DNA from: Sambucus nigra
Lineage: Eukaryota; Streptophyta; Magnoliopsida; Dipsacales; Adoxaceae
DNA: 64,000 nt
Assembly (NCBI GenBank): GCA_949130495.1
Contig: OX422211.1
Location: 444,982,219 to 445,046,218, forward strand
Direction of reading: 5' to 3'
Positions within the stretch are counted from its first letter, which is position 1. Each line of letters opens with the position of its first letter. This document shows positions 24,470 through 36,801 of this stretch, piece by piece. The translations under genes were made by a program, and so were the position numbers. The notes under the pieces are model-generated. The model was not told the origin of the DNA, ran no database searches, and saw nothing but the letters and a program-made list of their open reading frames with translations.

Positions 24470-24692
24470 AAATTAGGGTTTGGTCGGAATTTGGTGAGTT
24501 TCTAAAGTTCTTAAGGTCTTGATACCAATTTGGGTCTAAACTATAAGTCTTTTAAATATATAGTCTTAAATTAAGATTTTAATATAAGACAAGAAGGGGA
24601 CCATCTAAAGAAAATAACAAAATGTCTTAGGGGACCACAACCGGATAAGGACAAAAGTCCGTTAATCCATTCTTTAAGGAAGTTCGTGTAAA

Positions 24693-24695
<3 letters not shown>

Positions 24696-24766
<71 letters not shown>
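24696..24766 (+). repeat. (TG)n microsatellite
   Basis: About 70 bp of TG repeat. Confidence 0.95.
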
Positions 24767-26189
24767 GGATAATTACCGAACTAATTAGATTATGTATTTG
24801 GGCTCATCTGGTGGTCCAAAGTTGGGGCATAAAGCCCAACTCGGGAATTGAAGAATAACATTGTATAATTACAGTTAACCCACTAATTTGGGAGTTACAT
24901 CCAAGAACCCTAGACATAACAACCCAAGAGGAGGAGGAAGAGAGGCTTCTATACCGAATTTCAGGTAAGGATTCTCTTTCCATCCTTATTCAAATTGTAC
25001 CATTATTGTATTAATGTTGAATCCATGCGTAGAATAAGATTTAATCGTGTGTTGGGACTGCATATCTAGAGACCCTTTGATTGATGTTGAAATTGATGAT
25101 AATCGTATGATCCATATTTAGATCTGTAGCCCTCATATTAAATCTATATCTCTGTGAATTAAATTGATGTTCGATATAAAAACGTATTGTATAACCCTTC
25201 AAACAAATCCGAAAATCATTGTTGTAGGGTAAGATGAAATCTAGAATTTCATGTTCATAGATTCTTGAAAGATCTTGATGATTTGATATAAATCTTGGAA
25301 GGAATTTGACGTTTTAACATATTTAGACTGGCCCTATGCTCTTTTAGAGACTTCATCTGTATCACGTTTTAAGTTGTTGATTTATTATGAGGATCTTTGG
25401 GTTGCGAAGTTTTGGGTTGAAAAATCCTTTCATGAGAAATAGCAAACCTGGGCAAAACTGGTATGTTCGAATAAGTTCAGCCCCAATTGCGAACTGGTTC
25501 GGAGGACCTGCTTGTAGATTTTTTCGTTACGATCGCGTGGGCGCTGACTGCGTATTTTTTTGATTTTTTTTAATTAGTTATGATTTTTCTACGAAAGGGT
25601 GTGCGAGATCATTTTTTGTCCAAGTGAGGTACAAAGACTTATTCTAAGATATTAATGATAATGTTATGAATTTATATACATCGCTAAACAGGGATGAGTT
25701 GATGTTATAGTAGTTCATGCATGATGACTTAAAATATAAGTAACTATATTTAAAGGAAACGATTTATATAGAACACTTGAATAATGTTATACGGAATAAA
25801 TATATTAAAAAGCAGGGATATGCCTGGATGATTTGGAGATTTTGGTAGGGGCACATAGATGATAAGATACGATGAGACTATTATAATTAATTCAAGGTTT
25901 GTTTCAATAGAAGAAATACTTATTAGAGATAAGTTGAACGCTTGAGAATTGAACTAATGGTTAGTTCCCGTAAATTACTATCGTATGAAGATACTAAGTA
26001 AAAGTTCACCCTAAGCCTAGTGGGCTAAGTTTAAATGGGTAATATCGATCATGATAGTAGTTAGGGTGAAACTACTTATACATATTAGTGAATTCCTTAT
26101 ATATGTACATATAAATCTTATCGAGAAGGTAACCGGAAGCGAATAATTATTAATAATCCGGAATGATTTAAGCCTAAGTCAAGAGGACA

Positions 26190-26370
26190 ACATGCTAAAA
26201 TCAGTAATTATATTAGTAAGGTTAGTTGAGAATAACTATACCTATAATCGTGCGCTGTAAGGTAGTTTGAGAGTAATTATACCTATAATTATATTGATAA
26301 GGTTAGTGTGGGAATAACTATACCTATGATTTTATCGATAAGGTTAGTTTGAGAATAACTGTACCTATAT
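26190..26370 (+). repeat. About 57-bp tandem repeat, three copies
   Basis: Units share AAGGTTAGTTTGAGAATAAC followed by TATACCTATAAT and differ at several sites. Confidence 0.75.
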
Positions 26371-26932
26371 TTTAAGAAAATAAATGATGAAGCAAATGTG
26401 ATTTAAGTCCAAAAAGAATTGTACGAGACTTAATATTTAATCGAAAAGCAGTCGTTGGATAATGACTTAAAATAAGTTATGGAATAATTGACTAAAATGT
26501 TATAGTTAAGCCAAGAAGGCTACATTTTGTATGAATTGAGATTTCCTTGGGTTAAAGTAGTTATAGAGTAACTTCTCATACATATTGGATGATAATATGT
26601 ATCATATTATTTTTTTGGTCATACCAATGTTCGTGGACCGTCCTATCGGCTTGGGGGTCCGTGCGTTCGGACCGGGTACCACACGCGGGTTCAGGTGGGC
26701 TTGGCGATTATGTAAGTCATATAGGTACTATGTGGAGGCGCCATCTACGAGGAGGTAGGTGTTAACGCTAAACTAGCACATGTCACCACTGGGTATGGGC
26801 CATGAACGGGTATCCTACGTAGGGACCGCCCCCAACTTATGTGTGTTTTATGATGTCCGCTTAAGATAAAAGATTCCTCCGGACTTGTCTATAGAGAACT
26901 AACGAGACACCAACAGTAGATGCCTTTGTGTG

Positions 26933-27067
<135 letters not shown>

Positions 27068-28524
27068 CTTTTTACACTTTGTGGTGTGCCTTATATGGGA
27101 ATGTGCCCTCTTAGTCTAAAGATGTAGACAATGCTTAATGATAATAAAGTTGGGCTAGTAAAATGATGTGAATAATTAAGGACTAAGATGAGTCTTAATG
27201 AATAATGTGGTAGACAATTATTAATGAGAACAATAATTGGGCAGTCTAAGAGTATAGACAGAAATTAAAGAGGATAAATAATGTCGTAGAAAATTATTAA
27301 TGATATAAATATATTACCACCCTAAGAGAATGCAACCTAAAACCTAATGGGGTAGATTATGAGATGTATGAATTAAATATCAAATAATCTGAAGAGATAG
27401 ACTAAGGTTATGGAATATTATATGAGGTGAAAATAAACAGTGAGTTTATATCAAATGAGTAGGTACGTTATGAAATCCATTCAGGGGTTAGATTGTTAAG
27501 TATAAATCCCCACTTTTAGTTAAAGCACAGCTAGATGGCTTATTCTTTACATGCTAGTTTAAATAATTGAAGTTACAATTGGTATTTTGTTTGAGGATAC
27601 GAGTAGGACAATTTGTAGATGAGAGATGAGGTACTCGTTACATGTGAGCGTCGATGGAGAGACCTAAAGTATGAGTTAGTAACAATTTGCATATTTACCG
27701 GTGAAGAATCCTTGCATCTCTACGGCTCTGACCCAAATTATAAATATTATCCCCCCAGGTATTCTTAATGACAGGGATAGCAGGACTGACAATGAATCAG
27801 ACTTGCAGTTGCATTGGACGTAGTGAAATTCGCTCCATTGATTCTAGTATAGGTTGTACTAGAGTATTTTGTCATTTTACTTCATACTGAGATTTGTATA
27901 GGTATAAGCCCAAGTGTTTATTTATAGTAGATGTACTTAGCTTTACATTATGGACATTGTATGATGATTTAGTTTTTTATTATTCATGTATTAAAGAAAT
28001 TTTATTCAACTGTTTTTATTCATTATGGATTTTGGTATAAAATAAAAAAGTTTTTATTCCTTTAGTGCTGAGAACAGTATAAATTGTTGATGAGCCTCAT
28101 CTTCGGTGTATTGATCATGGCTAGACTTTGTGTGAAAAAATGGAGGTTGTTACCGTCTAATAAAATTATTGTTGAGTGCAAAATCAAAAGATCATTTGTT
28201 ATCCACCTCGGTTGCTCTAGCGGAAAGATGCGGGATTTTTCGATGAAGTTCGAGAGTTCAAAATCCCTCAATGGCAAATGGTTTATTCGTATGGAGGTTC
28301 AAGTTTATAAAAAAAAAAATCGTTTGTTAATTTGGTAATTCAAATTCTCAAAAATATGTTGACTGAGAAGGGATTAGGGACCCTTTACTAACTCATCTTC
28401 ATGCAAAGAGACGGTACTTAAAAAAATAAGAGTGGATATCATATACACTTTCTCAAAAGGAAAGTGTTTGGTGACTTAAATACATGTGTTCCAAAAAATA
28501 AGAGTGGATATCATGTCCTCTCCC

Positions 28525-28530
28525 TTTATT
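28525..28530 (-). terminator. Putative poly(A) signal of the subtilase gene
   Basis: AATAAA on the minus strand, 43 nt downstream of the subtilase stop codon at 28573-28575. Confidence 0.5.
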
Positions 28531-28572
28531 TTAGAGTTATTACAATACTTGAGACAGAAATACGTAACAATT

Positions 28573-29111
28573 TTATGGAGCATGAACCACAATGGGGCTC
28601 CTTACTTGATGCACACCATCATCCCACACCAATGAAGCAGATAAAATCGGAATCACTTCCCTTGTTATCATTGCAGAAATACCAACTTGAAAAGTCAACT
28701 TCTGCCCCACTGATCCAAATTTTAGAACATCCGGTTCAACCCCAACTTCAAATGTAGAATCCGAAGGGGTTGTCACAATGGCTTTGTAAGTGGACCCTGG
28801 TGATCCAACATTTGTGACAGTCCTTGTAAACACCTGAATAACAGGTTCATTTCTCAACGTAGAAACAACAAATGAAGGGTAGTTTAGGTCTCCACGGGAC
28901 CCTTTTTTGAATTTTGCACAGCTGGTACTGTTGTTTTTCGTAAGGATCTGTAATTTTTTATTACTATATCCTTCTTGGCACAAAAATTTAATGTAATCTT
29001 CTTCACTGGCATCATATACTAAACCAGGATCCAAGGCTTTAATAGGATTAATATGGCCTGCTCCATATGCAAATTCAGCATCAGTGTTGATTTCAGCGCT
29101 CATGGGATCAG
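28573..29111 (-). CDS. Subtilase exon 10 (C-terminal domain)
   Basis: 539 bp including the stop. Starts ADPMSAEINTDAEFAYGAGH, then DPGLVYDA, DLNYPSF and a Thr/Val-rich fibronectin-like end SLVWDDGVHQVRSPIVV. Acceptor ATGCACAG. Confidence 0.94.
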
Positions 29112-29208
29112 CTGTGCATGGAATACCATTGAAATAAAAATATTAGATTAATGACTTCATTAGAAAATGATACATATATATGTTTGAGTTTTTTTTTTTA
29201 AATAATAC

Positions 29209-29396
29209 CGATCCTTCACACGAACGAGCCTTTGGATTCTCCCGTGCAAGCTAAACAGGGGCACTGCGCATGACTCACCTCCCACACGCACCTCGCTTAA
29301 ATAATGACTTACCAGCGAAAAATCGAACCGAGCATCGTACGCTTAACCACAGAGTTCCAAGCCCGCCCATATCGGTGGGGCATAACAGGGTGGGTA
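29209..29396 (-). mobile_element. SINE-like element, copy A
   Basis: About 190 bp on the minus strand with a tRNA-type B-box (GGTTCGATT, 29321-29329) near its 5' end and an A-rich or T-rich end near 29190-29208. It shares ACGAACGAG, GGA-TCTC and CAAGCTAAACAGGGG blocks with copy B. It lies in subtilase intron 9. Confidence 0.55.
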
Positions 29397-29469
29397 ATGT
29401 TTTGAGTATATTAAACATTAACTAAAATTATTTTTTAAGCACTAGACATTAGTTAACTTTATAAATTAC

Positions 29470-29683
29470 CGGTTGTCATCATAGCTGACTTAATAGCTGC
29501 AGGAGACCAATTAGGGTGAAAGGTTTTGATGTAAGCGGCAACCCCAGTAGCATGTGGACAAGACATTGATGTCCCAGATATTATATTGTATTGTACTGCT
29601 CGCTTATCTTCTTCAACACGAGAAACTGAGCCAAGTGGAGACCACGCAGCTAATATTTGAACCCCTGGAGCAGTTAAATCCGG
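29470..29683 (-). CDS. Subtilase exon 9 (catalytic Ser)
   Basis: 214 bp, acceptor TTATGCAG, donor GTAATT. Encodes [26 protein letters not shown] with Ser531, and [12 protein letters not shown]. It continues ILK of exon 8 in frame, as in other plant subtilases. Confidence 0.94.
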
Positions 29684-30569
29684 CTGCATAAAGATTTCAA
29701 TAAATCAAGTATTAATGTTTATTTTATGATAAGTGAGACTCACGTACAATTACATGAATGGGTCCTTCTTAGAATAAAATATGTAAATACTCGACAACTG
29801 ATTTGAATAATTTCCTAAATGAATATTTGTTTTTATATTAAACTATGGTACCTAGTCTTAATGACATTATTGGATGTTTATAATTGCAATTCAATTAGAA
29901 ATATATTCCTATAAAATTGGAATTTAATGTTAGAATTAAATTATAATCTTTTGTTGTGAAATTTATTATTATAAGAATTCAAACTTAATTTTGTATGTGT
30001 TGTAGCATGGGTATGTGTGTGTGCAATGTGTGAAATTATTTGTGCAACATGGGTGCTTTTGTGATGCAGTGTGCATGCGTGCATGCATGAACTAGTGTGT
30101 ACTCAATTTAATAAAGCTGTAAATTTGTAATGATATACACTTACTAAATTATCAATTTAACGAAGATAACATTTGCAAGCCTTGGAACTGAAATTGAAAG
30201 GATCAATTCAAAATCTAGTGTTTGGTACCTCTAAATGTCCATATTTATAGATATCATTTACGCTTCCATCAAGCCCGAATCCATGGTTATTTTTCCATTG
30301 GTTTATTAGAGCTTTGTAAAATCAAAATCCCATGGAACAATTCACATCATAAAACACATGCAAACCTTTAGGTTTTGTTTGGATACACATAATTGGATTT
30401 CAACTAGAATTATTGGCTTATGGAGATGGGTTTCAATGAATTCTAAATCCATGATGTTGTAACTTAATGTTTGACTATACTGTGGAATTCATTTGGTGTT
30501 TCACAAGAATTTAAAATTAATGTTGTGTGTTATAATTCGTTTAATGTTTGTGTTACTTTATCTTCAGTG

Positions 30570-30570
30570 T

Positions 30571-30621
<51 letters not shown>

Positions 30622-30622
30622 T

Positions 30623-30650
<28 letters not shown>
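30570..30650 (+). repeat. (CT)n followed by (CA)n
   Basis: About 48 bp CT repeat and 28 bp CA repeat in subtilase intron 8. Confidence 0.95.
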
Positions 30651-30653
<3 letters not shown>

Positions 30654-30827
30654 TGGGGTGAAATTGTATATGAAACTATGTGTCTGTGAAACTATGTCTC
30701 TGTAGTGTTTTGAACTGTGTATGCACGTGTTTGTAGCGTTGTGTGTGCGTGTATGAGTGTGTGCAGTGTATGCGTGAAATTATATGTATATGTGTGTAAA
30801 CCTATTTTAGTGTTGGGGGGAGGGGAA

Positions 30828-30831
<4 letters not shown>

Positions 30832-30863
<32 letters not shown>

Positions 30864-30872
30864 AGAGAGAGA
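30832..30872 (+). repeat. (CT)n running into (GA)n
   Basis: A CT run followed directly by a GA run, able to fold on itself. Confidence 0.9.
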
Positions 30873-31390
30873 CTAAAATTGCGCGTGTGAAATTTGTGTT
30901 ACTATAAGATGTGGTACGTGTATTAGGTGCAAAATTGTTTGTGCTTGTGTGTCAACCTGTGCGTAGGTACGTGTTGATCTCTCTTTGTTAATTACAAAAA
31001 ATGTGATTTTTTAATATATGATTTTACTTTAAAATTCAATATAAAATATTAGAATCCTTATAATTGAAATTCCATAACAATATTAAACTCATTTTTTAAA
31101 CCAGTGAAATTGGAATTCAGGGCCCCTATTCGAATTTAAAAGTTTGGAATTGGGGTTGCCAAACATGCACTTGTTATCCAAATTAGGGTTATGATCGCTC
31201 TTTCTCCTCTCTTATTTATATTGGCAAATCCAGGGTTCATCTAGGGAGACTATTCGACGACAGCAATATTGGGTACTAGATTATGGTGATGTCAACTGCT
31301 TAGCAATGACAATCTCTCGATGAAAAGCTTAAGGTGATAACCATACATTTTTTATTTACATAGAAAAAAGGCTTAACTCGGTATCTAAAT

Positions 31391-31558
31391 AATATTAGAG
31401 TAATGCTTATCTTATCGAATTTTTTTTACCTATTTCATACCCAATGTGCTTTAAGGGTTTGTACCCTGACGGGACCCACACTATAGTACAATACCCTTAA
31501 ACCACATTTGGTATGAAATGGGTAACAATTTTCGGTAAGTGCATCATTATTCGTATTA
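31391..31558. mobile_element. Foldback MITE in intron 8
   Basis: Left AATATTAGAGTAATGC pairs with right GCATCATTATTCGTATT. Inner blocks ATTTCATACC, CTTTAAGGGT and GGGACCCAC are also inverted. About 170 bp. Confidence 0.6.
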
Positions 31559-32369
31559 ATTTATTCAAAGATATAGTCCTTATCAGCCCAAAGTATCCAA
31601 TACATTAGTTTTGATATGCATCGAGCTCCAATTTGTTTGTTGTAGATCTCGATGGACCATTATATTTTCATTGATCAATAAAATGCATACAATGATTATG
31701 AAGGTTTTTATTTTTATTTCATGCCTTAAAGAACATCCAACTTCATTTTATATAAGTGTTTATCAACTTTCTAAATTAATTTTATTGTACCTATTTAATG
31801 TAGTGAACAACTTTGGATTTATTGAAATCCATGCATGATAAATTTTTTTGTCACCATGGGTTTGTATGATAGTTTACACTTTAGTCCTTGTTTTCATTAG
31901 TTTTTTTGGATACAAGGTCTTTGGTTATCATTTCTCTGTAAAAATACAATAATTACTACATTATTGGTATTATTGGACTTTTAATTTTGGTATGGATAAA
32001 TTAATTTTAGTAGGATATAGTAATTGAAGATTAAGGTAAAAAATAAATTTTGTTTGGATGCTTAATATTCCATGAAATTTCAAGTTAATATTACATCTAC
32101 AATTTTAACCTTCTATGTCATTTTTTTTTTGTAGTTGTATCTTATTAAAATGATGTTTTATAAAGTGACAATTTTTTTCTACTATAATATGGAAAGTTGA
32201 AAGAAATGATCAAATAAATTCCATTATCATCTTCCCACAGGGTTAAGGTGCCTTCTTATATTTGATAATTGCACTAGAACTATATGTATGGATACTTTAT
32301 TATGGTAGTGATAGAGCTTTAAGAGAGCAAGCAGTTCTTTGTCAAATGACTTTAGTAGTCTAATTTTTT

Positions 32370-32550
32370 TTACAACCCTGAACCTCCATACGAACGAGTA
32401 ATATGGACTCTCTTATACAAGCTAAACAGGGGAGACATTTTGCCAGAGGCACCCTAACACATGCCCCGCTTTAAATCTGGACGGTATCCGCTGAGGGGTT
32501 TCGAACTCGAGACCATTGGCCTAAACGAGCCGCCCCTACCACAGGACTAA
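32370..32550 (-). mobile_element. SINE-like element, copy B
   Basis: B-box GTTCGAAAC (32498-32506, minus strand) and T-rich 3' end (32371-32378 region). It shares the ACGAACGAG and AAGCTAAACAGGGG blocks with copy A. The tRNA-like part is clearer here. Confidence 0.6.
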
Positions 32551-34983
32551 CCATAAAATCTATTGCCACATAAAATGGTTCACATTTGAATAAGATGAAT
32601 TTAGAGTAATTTTTATAAATTCTTCCCCATAACCTAAAAAAATATTCATTAAGTTTCAATTCATCCGGACAATTAGTCATCGCTTTAGGGAAATTTTTCA
32701 GGGCGTAATTAAACTATAGATTGAGTAGTTGGTCTGATTAGGTAAAATATTGAATGTCCAAAGATTCATTCTTCTGAAATTTCTTTTTTAAGATGAATGG
32801 AGCTATTTAACTACAAAGAGATTTAATGCAACTAGTATATTAAGAGTTTGTTCTTGTGATTTGAAGTTCCCTTATGTTTTATCTAATTTGCGAGGGTCAA
32901 ATGACGATGGTAGAGGTTTTTAGGATGTAATAAGAAGATCAAACTTATAAATAGTTTTGTGAGTATCCAATTATATTTGTAAAAAATGTATATGGTAAAT
33001 AATGCCTTGGTTATTCTAGATATACAAATGGATCTGGATTTTTTCATCTTATAAAGGCACACATTATCATCGAAATGCGTGAGCCCACTACATGCAGACA
33101 CTTTTATTGTCTAGTCTCGAAAAATTCTTATTGTCACATGATTGGGAGGAAACTTTTCCCAATGTGATTTATTATTCTCTCCCAAGATATTCCTTAGATC
33201 ATACAACTATTATATTGTTACGTGTGTGTGTGGGTTGGGGGGGGGGGGGGGGATGTCGGAGGCAGTTCTTTCCATATTTGAGAAGACGTGGTTAAGAGTA
33301 ATAATTTTTGGCATATTTAGGTTATATTCTCGCCCTTAATTGAAATTGTTTAAAAATAGTACGAAGAGGTGGAATGAGGGGGTGTTTTGAAAGGTGAAAG
33401 CTTTAATTGTGATATCCATGAGTATATAATTGTTCCCAACAAGATGGAGGGGGCCTATCCAAAAAGGATTAATTAAGGATGCAGTATAGGTTAAGATATG
33501 TGAAAAAAAGATGGTTGGGTAAAATATTAATTAACTCTAATGTTTAGGGCTTTGTGGTTGGACAATGAAAATAAAAACATAAAGTTCTTTCACAAGGTGT
33601 TTAATTCTCACATTAATACCAAACACATAAGGAATATAATTAATGATAGAATTGTGATTCATGAGGAGGGGGTGTTCTAACGTCCATTGTGTATTTTTGT
33701 AAGGATTATTCACCAAATAAAAGGTATGGAGACCAACGTTAAAGGGGGTTCAGTTCGACTTCATTTCTAATAAGGATGACGAGAGTTTTGAGAGATGTTC
33801 CTCGCAAAATGAGGTGATTTAGGAGATACACTCCATAGGTGAAGAAAAAATTTCGGGTTTGGACTCCTTATTGATGGATTTATTTTAGGAGTGTTGGGGG
33901 TAATGACAGAGGATGTGATGGTTCTTTTTCATGAGAGGGTGGCCTTAAAAAGATATTCAACGTGTCATATATTGTACTAGTCCTAAGGAGGAGAGTTTCC
34001 ATGTTATATTTTTATATCTATTAGTTTGGTCAAGAATGTGTATATTATTTGGACAAGGCATTACTGTAGAGGTTTGTTAGGGTAATTAACTTTGTGGCCT
34101 CGAACTCTTATAGTGTCTTTGTCAAGGGGAGGGGGAAATTTTATGTACTGTTGGTGGGTAACGAATGTGTGTAGGGGACTTATCGGGACGCGATTCTATG
34201 ATTATCCTTAAAATCATATAATAAAGACACATATTATGTTAAATGGGAGTTATTTCTTTAAGAGATTCAATGGATGGAGTTTGGGAATACATAGCACAAG
34301 TGGATCCAATGTTATGTCATTTCGGGTAGATCTTTAGAGTTAGTGAATGATACTTCGAAGGTTTTCTTTACCGATTCTGCAGGGCTACACTAATGAGACC
34401 AACTCCTTTATTTATTTATGGAGGCCCTCGGTTGGTTGTTAGCTTAGACATTGGAGGGTGTTAAGGTGGAAGGTTTTAGTGTTGGTGTGCCATTAGTTTC
34501 TATTATATTTATCTTAAATATCCTCTTTATTGATGATATATTATTGTTTTGTAGGAGGGGAGCCTATAGTTAAGTCATTCTAATCGGTATTGATGTTCTT
34601 TGAGGTAGTGTAGAGGATCAAAACTAATATGAGGAAGTTCTAAATCATCCTAGTGGGTCAAATGGAGAGCATGAAGGACATGTCATGGGTGTTGGGGTTC
34701 CTGGTAGGGTTGCTACCCACTTTTTCCTTTATATTACCCCTTGGTGTGAGTTTAAGTCTAAATGGATATGAGAACTTATGTTAGAGAACGTTAAGAGAAG
34801 GTTTTAGAGTGAAAGGAGCATACCATTTGAAACTCTTACATATTCTTATTTTTGTAAGAAAGCGGTTTAAAGGATGCATCATGGAATTATTGTGGAGAGG
34901 TATGGATGAGACTTTCATACTAGTCTTGTGAGTTAGGGGTTTGGGTGGTTAGGTGGGTCGTTGGTGATAAGGGTGAGAGTTAT

Positions 34984-36497
34984 TGATTCGTATCAAATAT
35001 TGCATATTTTCGCCATATATCTTTATTCATTCTAGCACTTTTACGGTCCTAAATACCTATATTTATGCTCATTAACCAGACAACCTCGTATTTGGATATA
35101 TACATGCTTTGCAGGGGTTAATTGTGCCTTTGTAGGTATTAAAACGCTAAAAGAGAAGATCCGCTGCATTTCTGAGAAGTTCCATGGTCGGATGCTACTT
35201 TAAGGGAATTTTAGTCAATTCACATTTCACATCCAGCTCAAGTTAATTCCACAGATGCGTATTTCGTTGAGTTACCGTCGTGTGGCCTTAAACGGCGCGT
35301 CATTTGGAGTCCGGATGGTGGAGTTATGGCCATTTCCGTTTGCACACCTTTCCCCCATCTTCATGGACCAAGAAGGCCAAGAAACAGAGTACCAGTCGAC
35401 CGGCCTTGGGACCCCGATCGACCGCGATTTGATATTTTTCCTTGCGAAGAAGACATAAGGTTTGGCCCTACTCGATCGATCGATTGACATTTTGGGTCGA
35501 TCGATCGACCCTGCCAGATATTTGGCAATTCGTTCCTTTTTTTTTCTTTTGCTTTTATTTCTTTTTCCACTTACTATTTAAGCCAAATTTTGGTTTTTAA
35601 AACATATCAATTATATTCTTAGGTTAGTTTTTATTTTGGTCATGGGTGTGCCATTTTCACCCTCCGAGGGTTTGCTCGTATAGAGAGGTTTGATTCGTCG
35701 AGGTTGAGTAGAACACTATTCATCATCTTCTTCCTTAATCCAAGTTCCATTGTTTGCATTTATTTATCTCTTGCTTTGTTAATTAGATTTACATGCTTTC
35801 TTTAGTTACTTTCTAGTGTAGTTTTATCGCGTTTATTTACAGCTTTCCTTTACTACGTTTTTATCATGCTTTCTGGCTAATTTAATGTAGGTTGTGTCGG
35901 ATTGAACTCACTTTGGGTTGACATGTTGCTTTTCTTTGCTTTGGTGATGGAGTTTACGAGTTTATTTTGAATGTGTTGTCCTAGTTATTATGCCTAGGAG
36001 ATTTAACGAGGTATATCATGTATGCTCCGTATTTACGACCTTTCGTGCGTAATTTCCGAGGTATTTGTTGACGCCAAAATCTTATTAGACTTTTTTGTGA
36101 ATTTAGGGGTGTGACAACTCTTAATTTAATTAATTGTCGAAATGAGACGCAATTTTAACCATTTTATACTAATTAACTCGGGTGAGAAATATCCGACGCA
36201 GCATATAGTTTTTATTCGCTTTATTAATTTAATTTAAATACACTCGCCTAGTTTAATCTTTTCCTTTATTTATCGTTTATTTTGTTAGCAATTATCTTTT
36301 ACACTCTGATTTTAGAAGTATTAAACCAAATAAATTCTAGCAACTCGTCTGTGTGGATTCGATACTCGGACTGGCCGCTATACTCCCTTAAAAGAGTGTA
36401 GTCATAGTTTATGTTTTTATATAGAGTTGGTGAGTCGAATATAACAAACGACCGACGCATAGCTGACGCTCGCGCCGCGGCCAAACACTGTCTATCA
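34984..36497 (+). repeat. 5' LTR (1514 bp)
   Basis: Direct repeat partner of 39885-41405. It carries extra CGATCGATCGATTGAC text near 35474-35512 that is shorter in the 3' copy. Confidence 0.93.
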
Positions 36498-36499
36498 AA

Positions 36500-36517
36500 T
36501 GACGCCGTTGTTGGGGA
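36500..36517 (+). promoter_or_regulatory. tRNA-Asp primer binding site
   Basis: TGACGCCGTTGTTGGGGA, two mismatches from TGGCGCCGTTGCCGGGGA, the complement of the plant tRNA-Asp 3' end. It begins two bases after the 5' LTR. Confidence 0.85.
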
Positions 36518-36801
36518 CGAGTTTGCTTTAGAATTTATTTGATTTAGTATTTCGTATTATTTTCTTTCTATTTGTATTTTTTGCCTAACAGTTTTACAGG
36601 ACTTCTACATTGGAGTGCTAAGAAACGTTTGAATTTTTCGCGCGCGCATCTACGTTATAGAAGTCGCCACTTCGAGCTATTTTTGGGGTAAGCATGTCTT
36701 ATTCTATTCCTTTCGGTATTCATTATGATAATTCTCAAAATCCTCGCAAACCTTTTACTTTTGGTCAATACTTATAGTCCCAAAAAATTACAAATTCAAA
36801 A

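Larger units (their letters stand above)
14700..24600 (-). mobile_element. Endogenous pararetrovirus (Caulimoviridae-like), degenerate
   Basis: On the minus strand the order is tRNA-Met primer site (24456-24469), N-terminal frames, presumed movement/coat region, zinc knuckle, protease region, reverse transcriptase, RNase H, one further frame, then a TATA box and poly(A) signal about 165 nt apart. No integrase follows RNase H and no LTRs flank it, which separates it from Ty3/Gypsy elements and fits a plant pararetrovirus. Frames are broken by many stops and frameshifts. The genus is not assigned. Length is about 9.9 kb with approximate borders. Confidence 0.8.

Noticed and set aside
14700..24600. 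Ty3/Gypsy retrotransposon as the source of RT at 18.3-19 kb
   Set aside because: No integrase follows RNase H, no flanking LTR pair, and a TATA/poly(A) unit plus primer site in pararetroviral positions.
29209..32550. tRNA gene candidates at B-box-like sites
   Set aside because: No complete cloverleaf with both acceptor-stem sides was seen. The shared flanks fit SINE copies better.
33092..33339. Two overlapping plus-strand frames around a poly-G run
   Set aside because: No domain. A 15-base G run suggests a sequencing or slippage-prone site, not a coding exon.
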